From assembly GCF_000143415.4 (NCBI RefSeq), contig NW_003314266.1, positions 251,475-315,474 on the forward strand: a stretch of 64,000 nucleotides of DNA, written 5' to 3'. Under the pieces are notes generated by a model. That model searched no databases. It was not told the DNA's origin and saw nothing but the letters and a program-made list of their open reading frames with translations. The first letter of the stretch is position 1, and each line of letters begins with the position of its first letter. Shown piece by piece: positions 10,453-20,871 of the stretch. Position numbers and translations under genes: made by a program. This DNA is from Selaginella moellendorffii (Eukaryota > Streptophyta > Lycopodiopsida > Selaginellales > Selaginellaceae).

Positions 10453-11739
10453 ATGGCTCTCACAGCAGCTCCAAAGTTCTACACCATCGAGTCCGCTGCT
10501 TATCCTGGCTATTGCATTACTCAGCAAGGCACCCAGATTGTTCTCAGGTCCAAGGACGCGCTCAACCCCTTCCAGGTAAAATCTTTGAAAACTTTGCCGG
10601 TTGTCGATCATCATGGGAAACTCTTGTGCAGCTGTGGTACAGGGATGAGTCATGGAACTTGCTGAACCAGGACTCCGCGTTCGTGTTTGTAAACCACGGC
10701 TCTAAGAAAGCTCTCCGGTCCCAGGCACACTCAACGTCTCGAAGCAAGGTAAACAGAAAACAGTATTCATACTATACACTGTTGCTGATCATGTGGAATT
10801 TTGATGGCAAAAGGCTACTATTGGAGACTATGATCCGGCAGTCCAAGACGATTATCTCCTGTGGCGTATTTCCGGGAGCCACGAAAATCAAGTCTTGATC
10901 ACCATGACTGGAAACAAGTCATTTTTTCTGAGCCACACTTCCTCAAGTGCTAGCTTCAAGGATGGGGTGCCAGTGGTGACATCCAACAGCGATGGAAACT
11001 CCCACTGGAAGCTCGTCACTTACGGTAAGCTCATGAATCATATGATTTGTTCTTCTCGGTTGTGGCTCATATATATGATGATGATGCACAGAGCCTTCTC
11101 AAGAGTACAGGATTCTATGCCACTGGGTTGGGCAGTACTTGACTTGGAAGCAGCAAAATGTGGATGTAACTTTCAAGAATGCAATCAAGCACAACGACGA
11201 GACAAATGTGGTGGCTATTCATCCAAGCAACGTTCCTCTCGACGGCATGGTTTGTACTTTTGTCGTTCTTTGTAATCTTATCTCATTCTATTTGATTACA
11301 TATAGACATGGTACAAGGTTCCCGCTGGAGGAAGAGATGATACCACGTACTTCACCTCGTTCGTTCTCATAAACAAGGTGACTGGTCTTGCTCTCAAGGG
11401 GTCAACCAAGCCGGGAGACAAGGTAACTAGTGCACACTGTTGAAAACTTGAAGAAGTTCGCAAACTAAACGAATTGGATGATCATGGCAGGTGCTCTTGA
11501 CTCAATATGATCCTCTCGACTACGGTTTCGTGTGGTCTGAGAACCGATTCCAGGCTTCACTCACGGACCATCTTGCGATCAATCTGGATGGAACCAACTT
11601 GCAGTGGGCTCTGCAGAACGACGATCAGTACCAGAACAGTGCGTGGTATCATCCTCTCGTGCTTCGCCCGGCATCTGCAAACCAAGTATTTAATACGCAG
11701 CAGGCCTGGAAATTCAATCCAGTGGTGGCAGGGAATTGA
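10453..11739 (+). CDS. Two-domain Euonymus-type (EUL) lectin, copy 2
   Basis: Six exons in the same phases as copy 1: 10453-10575, 10632-10748, 10814-11024, 11092-11249, 11306-11422 and 11491-11739. The product is 324 aa. Exon 2 is 18 nt shorter than in copy 1 (LNQDSAFVFVNHG instead of LTQDTSDLPAFVFINHG), so a surface loop is shortened without a frame change. Both EUL domains keep their marks: YPGYCITQQGTQ, FQLWYRDESW, HWKLVTY, YLTWKQQNVDVTF, TWYKVPAGGRDDTTYFTSF and DGTNLQWALQND. No nonsense codon is present and all splice sites are GT-AG. It is most likely functional. It lies head-to-head with the GT29 gene, about 0.4 kb apart. Confidence 0.88.
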
Positions 11740-11944
11740 CTATCAGCCATGTTGTATACATAAGGGACCGCTTACCACTTTTCTTCTTGCAAATAACAAG
11801 ACTTTCCACGGGAAAAAGAAGCTGAGCACTCCCCATTTGTTTCCTTTTCCCATGGAAGCCATGAGCTTTCGTTCATTTCCAGTGTCTGCAAAAATCGAAG
11901 ATTTAAGAAAAAACAAAAACATTATGACTATCGACTATCATTCC

Positions 11945-12850
11945 ATATAGACCATAAAACCATACATATCCACCGAATCTAGAATTTACTACGTACCAGA
12001 TCCCTTTGCAACCTCAAGCAGGTTTCTTACGACTCCATGAGCATCAACCGAAAACTCCGTTTCATGGCAATATGCTTTGTGTATTTCTGTGAAATGTAAA
12101 ATAAATAAATAAATAAACTTTTGTGAGCTCTCAGTAAGATGCAAGCTTTAGATAATTACCGTGGTCACTGGTGCCTCATTGTCTCAGATGACAATATCGC
12201 GAGCATCTATCTCCTTTCCAAACTCCGTCTTCCAAGTTTCCCACCTGTCTCAAACTGGCGCGGCCAAAACAATGGCTTTGGCGATAGTATATGTTCTTGG
12301 AACAGTTAGCTGCACCCCTGCACAACGATATAAAAAACTTCCATCAACGTGAAGCTTAGCTTACAGTTGTGCTATTCGTTTCGCAGCGTAGTCCATCCAG
12401 CCATCGGGAAGTTTCCGATGCTGCAACCTCAAAGTGTTGCTTCCAGAGCAATGAAGAGCAAAATTTGCAGGAAAATACCTGTTCCCAGTTTCGCAGACGT
12501 CAAATTCGTATTCCAGTGGCTCGTAGATTTTGAACTGCACATTACGCTATACCAAGGATAAGCAAATAGATTTTGCAAGCATCCGAAACAAATGAAAGAG
12601 AAGACGAGGAGATAGAATAAAATATGATCCAGAAACTTACCATGATGCTGGACCGACTCAAGCGTAGAAGCGTCCAAATCTCGTAAGAAAAAGAAAAATC
12701 CAGGGCGCTGCAAGCCTACATTTCTCTCGCAAGAAAGACCGATCAATTCACATCCAACAATCGCAGCGAGATTTTGCCTCACCTTCGCAGATCAGGGACG
12801 CCAGCGACAGTTCGCTGCCGCCGCCGCTGCTTGGGCGGCTGCTTCTATTT
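11945..12850 (-). pseudogene. Degenerate GT29 sialyltransferase-like copy
   Basis: Blocks on the minus strand match several exons of the complete gene at 7,986-10,028 in the same order. They include the signal-anchor exon region (near 12,760-12,850), the EPLEYEFD region (near 12,490-12,530), the piece before sialyl motif L, and the KAYAKH region. Internal deletions, frame breaks and loss of the motif S exons leave no usable frame. It sits between lectin copies 2 and 3, as the complete gene sits between copies 1 and 2, so lectin and GT29 were duplicated as one block. Confidence 0.8.
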
Positions 12851-12980
12851 TTCGCTCCCTCCTCCCTCGCATTCTCTGTAAACCTAGCCAATCGCCTGCA
12901 GTCCGATAGGTGACTAGTTCGATCCTACTTGCCTCCTTATCCCTCGATGAATTCCCATGCGCTCCACGAGGTTGTGGTGG

Positions 12981-12987
12981 TATAAAA
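12981..12987 (+). promoter_or_regulatory. TATA box of the third EUL copy
   Basis: TATAAAA lies 37 bp before the ATG of the broken third lectin copy. The surrounding sequence is close to the promoter of copy 1, so this pseudogene may still be transcribed. Confidence 0.5.
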
Positions 12988-13023
12988 TGGGCCTAGATCT
13001 CAGAGTTACTCTAGCTCTTAAAA

Positions 13024-14287
13024 ATGGAACCTCTCACAGCAGTTCCAAAGCTCTACACCATCGAGTCCACTGCTTGTCTTGGCTACTGCATTACTCAGCA
13101 AGGCACCCAGATTGTTCTCAAGTTCAAGGATGCGCTCAATCCCTTCCAGGTATCAATCTGTGTCAATCCAGATCTAGCATCTTGGTTTTGATCTCTTGTG
13201 CAGCTCTGGTACAGGGATGAGTCATGGCAGTTCCTGAGCGAGGATAACAGTGACCTCTCCGCGTTGGTGTTTATAAACCACGGCTCCAAGAAAGCTCTTC
13301 GCTCCCAGTCATCCTCAACTTCCCGGAGCACTGCCAAGGTATATAAATCACGACAAGTTTGTCTCACACTTGAATTTTTCTCTATCCAGCTCTGATCCAG
13401 CTTACTGTTGGAGATTATGATCCGGCAGTCGAGAACAATTCTCTCCTCTGGTCTATTTCCGGAAGCTCGGACGATCAAGTCTTCGTCACAGAGACTGGGA
13501 ATTCGTCCGTGTTTTTGAGCCACACTTCGTCGTCGAGGTCCAGCTTTAAAGACGGAGTGCCAGTGGTGACATCTTCCCAGGGTGAAAACTCTAGGTGGAA
13601 GATCGTTGCTTATGGTAATCCTCTAGACTTCTGGTCAATTCCTTTTGATTTTTCTCGTTGTGCTGCACAGTGCCTTCGCATGTGTACAGGATTCTGTGCC
13701 ACTGGTTTGGCAATTACTTGACTTGGAAGCAGCAAAATGTGGACGTAACTTTCAAGGATGCAATCATGCACAACGACGAGACAAACGTGGTGGCTGTTAG
13801 TCCAAACAACATTTCTCTCAACGGCATGGTTTGTGACTTTGTCTGACACTATCATCTTGGATCTCATTCGTATTATTGTAATAGGCATGGTTCAAGGTTC
13901 CTGCTGGTGACCGAGACAATACCACGTACTTTACCTCGTTTATCCTAATAAACAAGACTGGTCTAGCACTCAGGAGACAAGGTAAGTCCTAAAACTTTTG
14001 AAGGACTTTGCAAGCTAAACAAAAGATACCTTTCATGGCAGGTGCTCTTGACTCAATTTGATCCTCTTGACTACGGTTTTGTGTGGTCTGAGGACCGATT
14101 CCAGGCTTGAAACACGGACTATGTGGCCATCAATCTGGATGGAACGAACTTGCAGTGGTCTCTGCAGAACGACGATCAGGACCAGAACAGTGCGTGATAT
14201 CATCCTCTCGTTCTTCGCCCGGCATCTGCAAACCAAGGATATGTTGAGCAGCAGACCTGGAAATTCAATCCAGTGAACAATGTTTAG
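13024..14287 (+). pseudogene. EUL lectin copy 3, broken in the second domain
   Basis: Start MEPLTAVPKLYTIESTACLG and exons 1-4 keep frame and splice sites as in copies 1 and 2. Exon 5 (about 13,885-13,981) has lost two bases after AACAAG and a further block coding the KGSTKPG part, so the frame shifts. In exon 6 a TCA has become TGA after the codons for RFQA (near 14,108), and a second TGA replaces the Trp codon in NSAW (near 14,197). The end has also lost the VVAG tail. The first EUL domain could still be made as a single-domain product; this is inference. Confidence 0.85.
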
Positions 14288-14603
14288 CTGGGACTTTTAT
14301 GTTCATAAATGAGATGAGAAGATGCTAGATCTATGCATGAATGTTCATATGAATAATTACACTTCTAAATGTTTAATCAGCTGCAGTATGATCAATGTCA
14401 CCAGTTTTTGTAATCAATTCATATACTTCCCAACAAAACGAATGTGTTTAGGTTGGCAAAAAGGGAAGACGGTTAACTAATAAATATTCTGTATTAGCGT
14501 TCTTAAAAAATATTCTTGTGTAATAAATTAAAATTTGAATTGTCAAGGTATAAATTACTGCATGCTTTCCTCACACTTCATTGCTCTAAATGAAATCTTC
14601 AAG

Positions 14604-15201
14604 GCAACTGTTGGAGACTATGATCCAGTAGTTGAGGACAATCCTCTCCTCTGGTCTGTATCCGCAAGCTCGGACGATCAAGTCTCCATCACAATGACTG
14701 GGAATTCGTCCGTATTCTTGAGCCACACTCCAGCTTTAAAGACAGGGTGCTAGTGGTGACATCCACCCATGGTGGAAACTCCCAGTGGAAGCTTGTCACT
14801 TACGGTAAGCTCATGAATCATATGACTTGCTCTTCTCAGTTATGCTTATATAATCTCTTTGTGTCACTGCCTCTCAGGATCACAGGATCCTGTGTCACTG
14901 GTTTCGAAATCACTTGACTTGGAAGCAGCAAAACGTGGACGTAACTTTCAAGGATGTGGTCAAGCACAACAACAAGACAAATGTGGTGCTTGTCGGTCCA
15001 AACAACATTTCTCTTGATAGCATGGTCTGCAACTTTGATTGTAACACCATGATCTTGGATTGCACACTAATGTTAGTAGCCATAGACATAGTACAAGGTT
15101 CCCAAGGGAGAGACAATACCACACACTTCACCTCATTTGTCCTCCGTGAACAAGATGATTGGTTTGGTACTCAAGTGGTCAACCAAGCCAAAAGATTCAA
15201 G
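14604..15201 (+). pseudogene. EUL lectin copy 4, fragment with exons 3-5 only
   Basis: Exon 3 (about 14,604-14,804) matches TVGDYDP and the WKLVTY end but has a deletion after LSHT. Exon 4 (about 14,880-15,026) carries HLTWKQQNVDVTFKDVV. Exon 5 (about 15,089-15,201) has a TAG in place of the first Trp codon of WYKVP. Exons 1, 2 and 6 are absent. The fragment ends where retroelement sequence begins. Confidence 0.8.
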
Positions 15202-15239
15202 GTACTTTTGAAAAATGTGAAGAACTTTGCAAACTAACA

Positions 15240-16930
15240 CTTTTCGAAACCCCAAGGACTCATTCTTAAAGAAACTTTTTTTAAATTTCCCTTTGGCATA
15301 TGTCTCTTTTGGTTTGGTTCATTTACTAAACATGGACCCCAACTTTGTTGTGTTCCCTTTTTGCAGATTATCATTGAATATAACTTGATAATTACATTTA
15401 ACATTTCCTTGTAGTTGGTTAGGTTCCAATGCATCACCCCACTTTAAGTTTAGGTCTGCAAGCCTAATATGAATGCATGGAATGCATCTATGTCCGTGAC
15501 AAAGATCCTCTTCATCATAAATGCATTCATATATTCTTGAATGGTTCCCACTTGCTTCAGCCTATTTAACTAGGGTATTGGTTTGTGCCAATTGTCCTTC
15601 TAGAATATCTAATTAAGTCTTGAATGATCGAACCTCTCCACTAGACTTCTGTTTGGAAGATTCCTTACTTAAATCTTCCTTGTGCAAGGATTCCTCATCC
15701 ATAGCTTCTTGTTCGATTGGAGGCTTTAGTTCTGGAGGAGGTTCCATCTCTGCCTTAGTTTTTTTATACCCTGCTTTAGCCATCTCTCAACAATCCATCT
15801 TTATATTTCACTAGAACTAAGGAAAAAGCTTCGATACCAAATTGTAACCTACAAATTTTTCCTTTCCAATTTATTATATTAGTTCGTTTATCCAACCACT
15901 ATAGCCTTGGCCTTAGTTAAGTTCCCTCACCAAAGTTTCTATCTACTATACTAGCTCTTACTTGGTCCTACCTAGTTTTAACTATTTATTGCATGAGCAA
16001 CAAAGCATTACTTATCCGTCCATGGATTCCCACACTCTCTCTCAATTAGACTTAAGGTTTGGCTACAGTCCCTATAGGCATGAGTAGTCAAGCACACCAA
16101 ACCTCCAGGTTCCTAACATCCCTTGGTATAACAAGAGTTGATCATGGGACCCTTTAAATCCCAAGCTTTGGATGAAAAACTTGCTTCAAGAAATCGGGGG
16201 GAAACACTGTGGCCTAACGGCCCAGTATGGGTACCCCTACTCCCTCAATTCCATCCCGCAGGAAAGGCCCAAGCCCCTAAAAAGGGCAAGGATCAATGAG
16301 CCACATGGTACTTAAATGGCGCACCACTTCACATAAGCCAGAAGCACCATAGTCAGTTTCCCTTTTGGGAGTGGGAGCTGCTCTTGAGCACTTTCTTGGG
16401 TGGCCCCTTCGGCACCACTTGAGTCTATGCTCACTCCCACCCAAGGCCCCTAAGCCCCAACTTCAACCTCAAGTTAGTTTGGAAACATTACTGGAGAGTT
16501 CCTTCAAGATTGCTTCTTGGACCTCACTATCTCTACTGTACTTTTGGAACCCTCTATAGCCCCCTTAGGAGACACGTGCTTTGGTCTTTCACCCCATGAC
16601 CTGTATTAGTTTTGAACTCGGTCTCAGACTCAATCTTGGACTTGACCTCAGACTCGATTTCGGACTTAATCTCAGACTCGATCTCAGACTTGACCTTTGA
16701 CTCTATCTTGGACTTGATCTTGGACTCAGTCTTGGACCTGATCTTGGATCTCAGACTCGATCTCAAACTCGGTTTTAGACTTGGTGTCAAACTTGGTCTC
16801 GGATTTGGTTTCGGACTCGATCTCAGACTCGGTCTCAAAATTAGTCTCAAAGTCAGTCTCGGACTAGATCTCAAACTCGATTTCATCCAATGAACTCTTT
16901 GTCATTTTGGTTGTACTTTTGGCCAATAAC
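15240..16930 (-). mobile_element. Truncated LTR retroelement: old LTR, primer-binding site and gag start
   Basis: On the minus strand an LTR-like block (about 16,930-15,843, ending in TTACA) is followed at once by a sequence close to a tRNA-Met primer-binding site (TTTGGTATCGAAGC, 15,831-15,844). Then comes an ATG near 15,786 opening MAKAGYKKTKAEMEPPPELK, a charged gag-like start that soon meets a stop. The LTR part is a diverged relative of the LTRs at 25.9-27.6 kb, including the GACTCGGTCTCG-like array at 16,610-16,885. The 3' part is missing; lectin copy 4 starts there. Confidence 0.65.
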
Positions 16931-16949
16931 ACTTCAGGGAGTTAGTTCC

Positions 16950-18745
16950 TTACAAGAAGACATAGACCCTTTGGTAGGGATTGAGTCAAAACTGAACAAG
17001 GTCGAATAAACTAAAGTAGAATCAGTTTCTTAAGCAGTTCCCAAGTACAAACCAAAGCCCCCACCAGTCTTCAAGGGAGTGAAAAACTCTAAGATGGTGG
17101 AGGATTAGTTTTACAATATAAAAGCATTGCAGTTATCAAGCTTGGATGCAAAACTATACTTAGTAAATAATGCTAAGTCTTTGTGGAGAATAACAAAGGC
17201 CAATGAAGGACTAATGGTCACTTGGAATGATGAAGGCAAGGAACAATACAACTTATGTTCTTCCAAATACTACTCTTGAATGGGTTTATAGCCAAAAGGA
17301 TACTTGTTACAGACATGGGTGACATGGATGTGTTCCATGCCTTTAGGTTTATAGGCTTGGGCTTGAGGTGAGGTGATGCGTTGAAATTTAACTAACTATA
17401 AGGAAGCATTAGATGTAGCTATTAAAGTGTATTTCAATGATAACATGCAAAAAGGGAACACAATATAGTTAGGGTTTACATTGAGCAAAGGAGCCAAATT
17501 AAAAGGGGTATATGGCAAAAAGAAATTCAAAATAAGTTTCTCTAAGAATAAGTTCTTAAGATTTTGGGAAGGTAAATCCAGTGGCTAAAGAGCAAGTATG
17601 TGGGGAAGTCAGGTAAAAAGGGATAAACCCATTGATAAGAAAATAAAATTTGCTAACAACATGGGAAAGAATATACATTTTAATTATGGTGAAGCAAGAC
17701 ACTTTTTGAGAGAATGTCTTTACCCGAAAAAGTCCAAAGTCAATATGGCCATCAAGTTGAGTGAAGTCCAAACTGAGGTATATGATTCAGTCCTTAACTC
17801 AAAGTTACTCATTATACAAGCAACTTTGGTAGAGAGTCATTTGTGACATCTACTAGCCTTCCAAGGGAAGCTCAAAGGTAACTTTGTTAAGTTTCTTATT
17901 AATATGGGTGCTTTAGATAAGTTTTATGGCTACAAACATAATCTAGCAAGCCAAACTAATGGTGTAGTGGCTGGGTGAACCAAAGACTATAAAGTTTATT
18001 TAAGGTAGTTAAGCACCAATAAGGTACTTCAACAAGCAAGAGTCGAAATAGAAACATGGAAAGTGGATATGGATTTTACTATGTTAGATATAGTGAGATT
18101 TGATGTGATCTTCGGGATGGATTAGTTCAATTAGTTTGTGGTAGCCTTGCATGGATAAGGTAAAAACCTTATGGCACTAGCGAATGCTTGAGGAGAAAAA
18201 TCCAGGGTTTAAAGGTAGGGCAATGTAAAGCTAAAGACTCCTGCTTGAACCTAGTGTTCATGAGAGGACAATTCACTAAACAAACCAAGGCAGTATTTTT
18301 GTGTGCTTACTCTTAATGAGGAGTGACAAAAAAATAGGAAATGATATACCTTTAATGATACAATAGGTATTAAACTAATTTCGTGATACTATGCCGGAGG
18401 AGTTACCGATAGAGTTATCCTCCACATGACTAATAGAACATAAAATTGAGTTAATCGAGGGTGATAAGGCAGTGGTTTGTCCCTCTTATCAGTTGAATGA
18501 AAAGGAACTTGAGGAGCTCAAGTGCCAACTTAAGAAGTTGGTGGATAAAAGGTATGTTAGGTTAAGCAAGTCATTGTATGGGGCGTCGGTGTTATTTGTG
18601 AAAAAGAAAAATGCCTCTATGCACATGTGAATAGACTATTCGTTGCTCAACAAGTATACAAAGTAGAACAAATACCTTTTACCAAAGATTGAGGATATAT
18701 TTGATATGTTAGGAAAGGCTAAATACTAAAAATGGGATACAAGAA
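16950..18745 (+). mobile_element. Decayed Ty3/gypsy gag-pol remains
   Basis: Pieces in several frames resemble a gypsy polyprotein. A gag stretch (LDAKLYLVNNAKSLWRITKA) lies near 17,140-17,210. A broken zinc knuckle (NYGEARHFLREC) lies near 17,683-17,720. A reverse-transcriptase front part (CPSYQLNEKELEELKCQLKK and LYGASVLFVKKKN, with lost DYSLLNKYT) lies near 18,478-18,665. Many stops and frame changes show age. No LTR pair could be assigned. Confidence 0.7.
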
Positions 18746-18764
18746 AGACTGACACTTTAATGTT

Positions 18765-19189
18765 TCTAACATTAAAGTGTTAGAAACAAGTCCGAGATGG
18801 GACCTGAGAAGGAGTCCGAGGTGGAGTCCAAGATAGACTTGAGATGGACCCGAGATGGAGTTTGAGATAGAGTTGAGATGGAGTCTAAGATGGACCTAAG
18901 ATAGAGTCTAAAGTCGAGTCCGAGATCTACTCCAAGATCTAATTCGAGATCAAGACCAAGACTAAGACCGACCAAGATTGAAACCAAGAGTGCGACCAAG
19001 ACTGAGCCTAAGACTGTGTCTAAGTCCGAGTCTGAGTTTGATTTTGAGTTTGATTCCAAGTCTGAGTCTGATTCCAAGTCCGAGTCCGAGTCTGAGTCCG
19101 AGGGTGAAAGCCCAAAACATTCATCTCCCAGATAATAGGGGGTGAGCTCCAAAAGTATAGTAAAGGGAAGACTCCAATAGAGCCAATTT
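18765..19189 (+). mobile_element. Left part of an LTR of the 7.3-kb element family, split by a chromovirus
   Basis: Contains the GAGTCCGAGATGGA-type array (about 18,790-19,105) and the sequence GGTGAGCTCCAAAAGTATAG, both found in the LTRs at 54.2-56.0 kb. It ends in GCCAATTT at 19,189, where the chromovirus is inserted. The remainder continues at 24,790. Confidence 0.75.
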
Positions 19190-19576
19190 TGTCAAGACCC
19201 CCAACAAGATCAAAATTGGAAAATGCTAAAGACAAAGAGAAAATGCTAGTGAAAACAAAGAAGAGGCCTTAGACTGGTGTTGATTCAGATTGTGGAGAAA
19301 TGGAACAAGGCTAACCTATATATATTATAGGTTGATGAAGCTCCACCACTCTTGGATCGAGGACGGCCTAAATATAGCTGAGGTCGAGGAGGCGCCACAT
19401 CATCATCAGGAATGTGGCTCGAGACTCAGGAATCGGGAAGTGTCTTGAGACTCAGGAATCGGGAAGTGTCTTGAGAGTCAGGAATAGGGAAGTGTCTCGG
19501 GAGTCAGGAATGTGGTCTGCAGGTCAGGAATCCGGCGAGGGTCAGGAATGTGGCAAGAATTGGGGGATTCCTGACA
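19190..19576 (-). repeat. 3' LTR of the chromovirus
   Basis: 387 bp, starting TGTCAAGACC and ending TTCCTGACA on the plus strand. The same length occurs at 24,403-24,789; I count 8 differences, all transitions. It holds three near-repeats of a 24-25 bp unit (CTCAGGAATCGGGAAGTGTC) and, on the minus strand, a TATA element (TATAATATATATAGG, near 19,312-19,326). A TGAGGAGGGGGTGC polypurine tract adjoins it at 19,577-19,591 on the minus strand. Confidence 0.92.
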
Positions 19577-19587
19577 GCACCCCCTCC

Positions 19588-20862
19588 TCAAGAACGAGTG
19601 GAACGAGGATGTGAACGAGAACAAAGAGGAGGATGAGATGAGCGGCGAGGGATGGGGGATGGAGAAAAGAAATGAGGACTGGGACGAGAAGGATAGTGGC
19701 GGTGGAAGTCCTGAACAAGGTCAGGAGAATGAATCAGGTTGTCCGCAGGTTCGCAAGTGCGTTCCTCAGGTTCGTAACCCTTCCAGTCCATCAGATAGTA
19801 GAGTTTAGACCGTGAAATCTTGGAATCAAGGATGTCCTGAACCTTGTACTCAGACCCATCCTTGAGCTGCACTGGTGGAGGCGAAGGAATGACCCGATTT
19901 GGAATAGGACTGAGAATATAAGACTCAAGGAGAGAGGAGTGAAAAACGGGGTGAATTTGATATGAGGAGGGAAGTGCAAGGCGATAAGTGACAGGATTAA
20001 TGATGGCAGTGATAGGGAAAGGACCAAGGCGTTTGAAATCGAGTTTTGGACAGGGCCTGGTGGTGGAGATATTTCGCCTGAAGAGCCAGACTTTATCCCC
20101 GATATTGTAAGGGGGACAATCCTGACGATGGACATTGGCAAATGTTTTATGAGATTCCTGAGCATGATGAAGGTGGAAGGAGATGGAGTTGTTGATTTCC
20201 TGGAGGTTGGAGATAAATGCCTCAGAGTGAGGATTTGAACGAGAGGATTCAGATGGAGAAGGAAGTGAGAGATTGAATCGGGGATTTCGGCCAGAGTTCG
20301 CAAAGAAGGGGGAAACTCGAAGAGAGGAGTGAACAGAGTTGTTATAGGAGAACTCAGCAAGGGGAAGGATATCGAACCAGTTATCCTGATGATAGTTGAT
20401 GAAGCACCTCAAGAATTGTTCCAACGTCTGAATCGTTCGCTCGGACTGCCCATCAGTTTGAGGATGATATGCCAAAGAGAGGTTGGCCTTCACTCCAAGC
20501 AGCTGCAAAAACCGTTGCCAGAAATGAGAGATGAACTGAGGCCCCCGATCCGAAACCACATCTGTAGGAATCCCATGAAGTCGAAAAATTTCCCTGAATA
20601 CCAGTTTTGCCATGTCCTCGCCCGAAAACTCCTTGGTACATGGCAAGAAGTGCGCCATCTTTGTGAAGCGATCCACCACGACTAAAATGCTGTTGAAGCC
20701 TCCAGAACTCGGAAGATCACTCAAGAAATCCATGGAGATGGATTCCCAAGGACCTGAAGGGACCGGAAGGGAACGAAGCAAACCTGAAGGAAGGTGGCGA
20801 GGTACCTTATTCCGGGCACAAGTGTCACAGGAGGTAACAAAAGCTTTGATGTAGTTGTCCAT
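19588..20862 (-). CDS. Chromovirus integrase with C-terminal chromodomain (3' part of pol)
   Basis: Same frame as the reverse-transcriptase part upstream, separated from it by one TGA. The integrase inserts the element cDNA into the genome. The zinc-binding HHCC module straddles the stop: MACHDSPTAGHFG before it and CDTCARNK after it. The catalytic core shows SMDFLSDLPSSGG (first Asp), VVSDRGPQFISHFW (second Asp) and HPQTDGQSERTIQ (Glu). The C-terminus reads EYKVQDILDSKISRSKLYYL then MDWKGYEPEERTCEPADNL, a chromodomain, which in chromoviruses is thought to direct integration to marked chromatin. Confidence 0.92.
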   Translation of the reverse strand: MDNYIKAFVTSCDTCARNKVPRHLPSGLLRSLPVPSGPWESISMDFLSDLPSSGGFNSILVVVDRFTKMAHFLPCTKEFSGEDMAKLVFREIFRLHGIPTDVVSDRGPQFISHFWQRFLQLLGVKANLSLAYHPQTDGQSERTIQTLEQFLRCFINYHQDNWFDILPLAEFSYNNSVHSSLRVSPFFANSGRNPRFNLSLPSPSESSRSNPHSEAFISNLQEINNSISFHLHHAQESHKTFANVHRQDCPPYNIGDKVWLFRRNISTTRPCPKLDFKRLGPFPITAIINPVTYRLALPSSYQIHPVFHSSLLESYILSPIPNRVIPSPPPVQLKDGSEYKVQDILDSKISRSKLYYLMDWKGYEPEERTCEPADNLIHSPDLVQDFHRHYPSRPSPHFFSPSPIPRRSSHPPLCSRSHPRSTRS

Positions 20863-20871
20863 GTGAGGCCA

